Positions 5,565 through 6,875 of a DNA stretch of 6,875 nucleotides are shown piece after piece. The position numbers were made by a program, and so were the translations under genes. The first letter of the stretch is position 1. Each line of letters begins with the position of its first letter. The DNA comes from Acidobacteriota bacterium (GTDB lineage Bacteria > Acidobacteriota > Vicinamibacteria > Vicinamibacterales > CAVVIG01), in the NCBI GenBank assembly GCA_003222455.1, contig QHWF01000047.1, forward strand, positions 1 through 6,875. The letters are read 5' to 3'. Below the pieces are notes generated by a model. That model was not told the origin of the DNA and ran no database searches. It saw only the letters and a program-made list of their open reading frames with translations.

Positions 5565-6875
5565 TCAGTCTGTCACGTCTCGCTCGGCGCCGTGCCGATG
5601 GATTCCTCGTGTGCGGGTTTTTGGATTGCGAGGACTGACTCTGCGGTTAGAGCTCCTGTTCGGGGTCAGTTTACGCGCGTCGAGATAGGAGGAGACCGCC
5701 GTGGCGCTGCCCTCCGCGTTCGCCAGGGCCACGTAGCCGTCAGGTCGCAGGAGATAGACGGCATTGCGCCGCAGGCCAGCGCGACGCATTTTCGGACCCC
5801 ATGGAAAGACGTGCAGCGCCAGTTGTCGCTGATCGCACATCGCCTCGGTGTCAGCCGTGGCATCGCCGTACACGTGGACCTGCCAGTCCAGCGACGTCAG
5901 CGGCGTGAAGTTGTCCTGGTTGGCGCCGTTCACGTCCGCCTGCAGCCACGGCAAACGGTCACCGCCGTGAACGGTTCCTGCCCACCCTTCGCTCAACTTG
6001 CTGCCGCGATAGTTCACCGCTGTCTGCGAGATCGTGCGAAACATGAAACGCCGCGAGGCGGCGAACCTGAAGAGCATCGGGATCACGACCGGCACGACGT
6101 TCAGCCGCACGCGCCGGGCAATCGTTCCGTCGCTCGTGATGCCGGTGAACGCCTGATCGGTCGTCGCGACCAGGCGGCGTGCGAAGGCGATGCGCTCCGG
6201 CTCGTAGCTGTCGAGGAGCGATGGATCCGCGCGTCCGTTCAAAACCGCAGCGAGCTTCCAGGCGAGATTCACGGCGTCGCCGATGCCGGTATTCATGCCC
6301 TGTCCACCCACCGGACTGTGGATGTGGGCGGCGTCGCCGAGCAGAAACGCGCGACCCTTGCAGAACCGATCGGCGACCCGATGGTGCACGTGGTAGGTCG
6401 AGAACCAGTGCACGCGCTCGACCCGGATCCGCATCCAGTCGATGACGCGCCGGCTCACGTCGCTCCACGACAGGTTTTCGTGCTGGTGCTCCGCGTCCGC
6501 GCGCACGGTGCCGATGAGCCGCGCGCGCCCGTCCTCCTTCAACGGAAAGACGGCAAGAAAGTCGCTCGTGTCGAGCGCGGCGTGCAGCTCGCCGTTCATT
6601 GCCGCGCCGGCCGCTTCGACGTCGGCGACGTAAAAGAGATGATTGTATGTGCCGCCCGGGAAACCGATCGCCATCGCCTGGCGCACCGCCGAATGGGCGC
6701 CATCGCAGCCGGCAATGTAGGACGCCTCACACGCTTCGGTAGCTCCATCTGGCCGCGTGAATCGGGCCAGCACACGACCGGCCGCATCCTCGAACGCCAC
6801 GAGCTCTGTCTCTCGCTCGACTTGGACGCCGGCCTCGGCCAGGCGATCGATCAACACACGCTCGTGTTCGTCCTG
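5565..6875 (-). CDS. Class A FAD-dependent monooxygenase (aromatic hydroxylase type), N-terminus beyond the window
   Basis: Seen: the frame is open to the right edge, giving 436 visible residues. The sequence before the GTG at 6857 (QDEHER) continues the family pattern, so that GTG is internal and not the start. The DG motif GCDGAHSAVR is at visible residues ~56-65. The FAD-ribityl GD motif FLLGDAAHIHSPVGGQGMN is at ~177-195, followed by TGIGDAVNLAWKLA. A C-terminal thioredoxin-like domain ends near LLRPDGYVALA (~375-385). Known: FAD_binding_3 (PF01494) flavoprotein monooxygenases, relatives of PheA/TfdB-type phenol hydroxylases, use NAD(P)H and O2 to hydroxylate aromatic rings; they act in catabolism or in antibiotic tailoring. 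Missing: the GxGxxG Rossmann motif and roughly the first 100 residues. Odd: a ~35-residue basic tail follows the usual end of the last domain. The substrate cannot be assigned. It is cytoplasmic; a link to the exported pair downstream is unproven. Confidence 0.9.
   Translation of the reverse strand, partial: QDEHERVLIDRLAEAGVQVERETELVAFEDAAGRVLARFTRPDGATEACEASYIAGCDGAHSAVRQAMAIGFPGGTYNHLFYVADVEAAGAAMNGELHAALDTSDFLAVFPLKEDGRARLIGTVRADAEHQHENLSWSDVSRRVIDWMRIRVERVHWFSTYHVHHRVADRFCKGRAFLLGDAAHIHSPVGGQGMNTGIGDAVNLAWKLAAVLNGRADPSLLDSYEPERIAFARRLVATTDQAFTGITSDGTIARRVRLNVVPVVIPMLFRFAASRRFMFRTISQTAVNYRGSKLSEGWAGTVHGGDRLPWLQADVNGANQDNFTPLTSLDWQVHVYGDATADTEAMCDQRQLALHVFPWGPKMRRAGLRRNAVYLLRPDGYVALANAEGSATAVSSYLDARKLTPNRSSNRRVSPRNPKTRTRGIHRHGAERDVTD

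Noticed and set aside
6857..6857. GTG at 6857 as the start of the monooxygenase
   Set aside because: The frame stays open to the window edge, the preceding residues fit the family, and the FAD-binding N-terminus would be missing. The gene is truncated by the window, not broken.

Overview
The window is GC-rich and all three genes lie on the minus strand, so transcription runs from high to low coordinates. The large receptor is an Oar-like TonB-dependent receptor: an N-terminal carboxypeptidase-regulatory-like domain in front of the plug and barrel. Together with an exported CehA/McbA-type protein and high-GC codon use, this points to a Gram-negative soil-type bacterium, most likely an Acidobacteriota member (Vicinamibacter-like). 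That placement is inferred from family resemblance and not from any marker gene.

Layout, in the direction of transcription: (1) 6875-5565, the 3' part of a class A FAD-dependent aromatic-hydroxylase-type monooxygenase; its N-terminus and Rossmann glycine motif lie beyond the window. (2) 5564-5319, a 246-base gene-free leader with a weak -10-like element and two overlapping GC-rich inverted repeats. (3) 5318-2379, a complete 979-residue TonB-dependent receptor with a clear signal peptide, a strong ribosome binding site and a C-terminal phenylalanine. (4) 2378-2325, a short gap almost filled by a perfect 17-bp-stem hairpin that ends one base before the next gene's ribosome binding site. (5) 2324-1, a large exported protein with a CehA/McbA (PHP-like) metallohydrolase domain, open at the window's left edge after 774 codons.

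The receptor and the metallohydrolase are closely spaced and probably co-transcribed, with the hairpin setting how much transcription or translation reaches the second gene. A plausible reading is an outer-membrane uptake receptor working with an exported hydrolase that releases or modifies its ligand; the substrate cannot be read from the sequence. The monooxygenase is on the same strand but separated by a leader that could carry its own promoter, so shared function is uncertain. I see no mobile element, CRISPR array, tRNA or rRNA. The points most worth a second look are the hairpin abutting the ribosome binding site, the unusual metal-motif spacing and Gly/Arg-rich insert of the metallohydrolase, the Asp-rich loops of the receptor, and the basic C-terminal tail of the monooxygenase.
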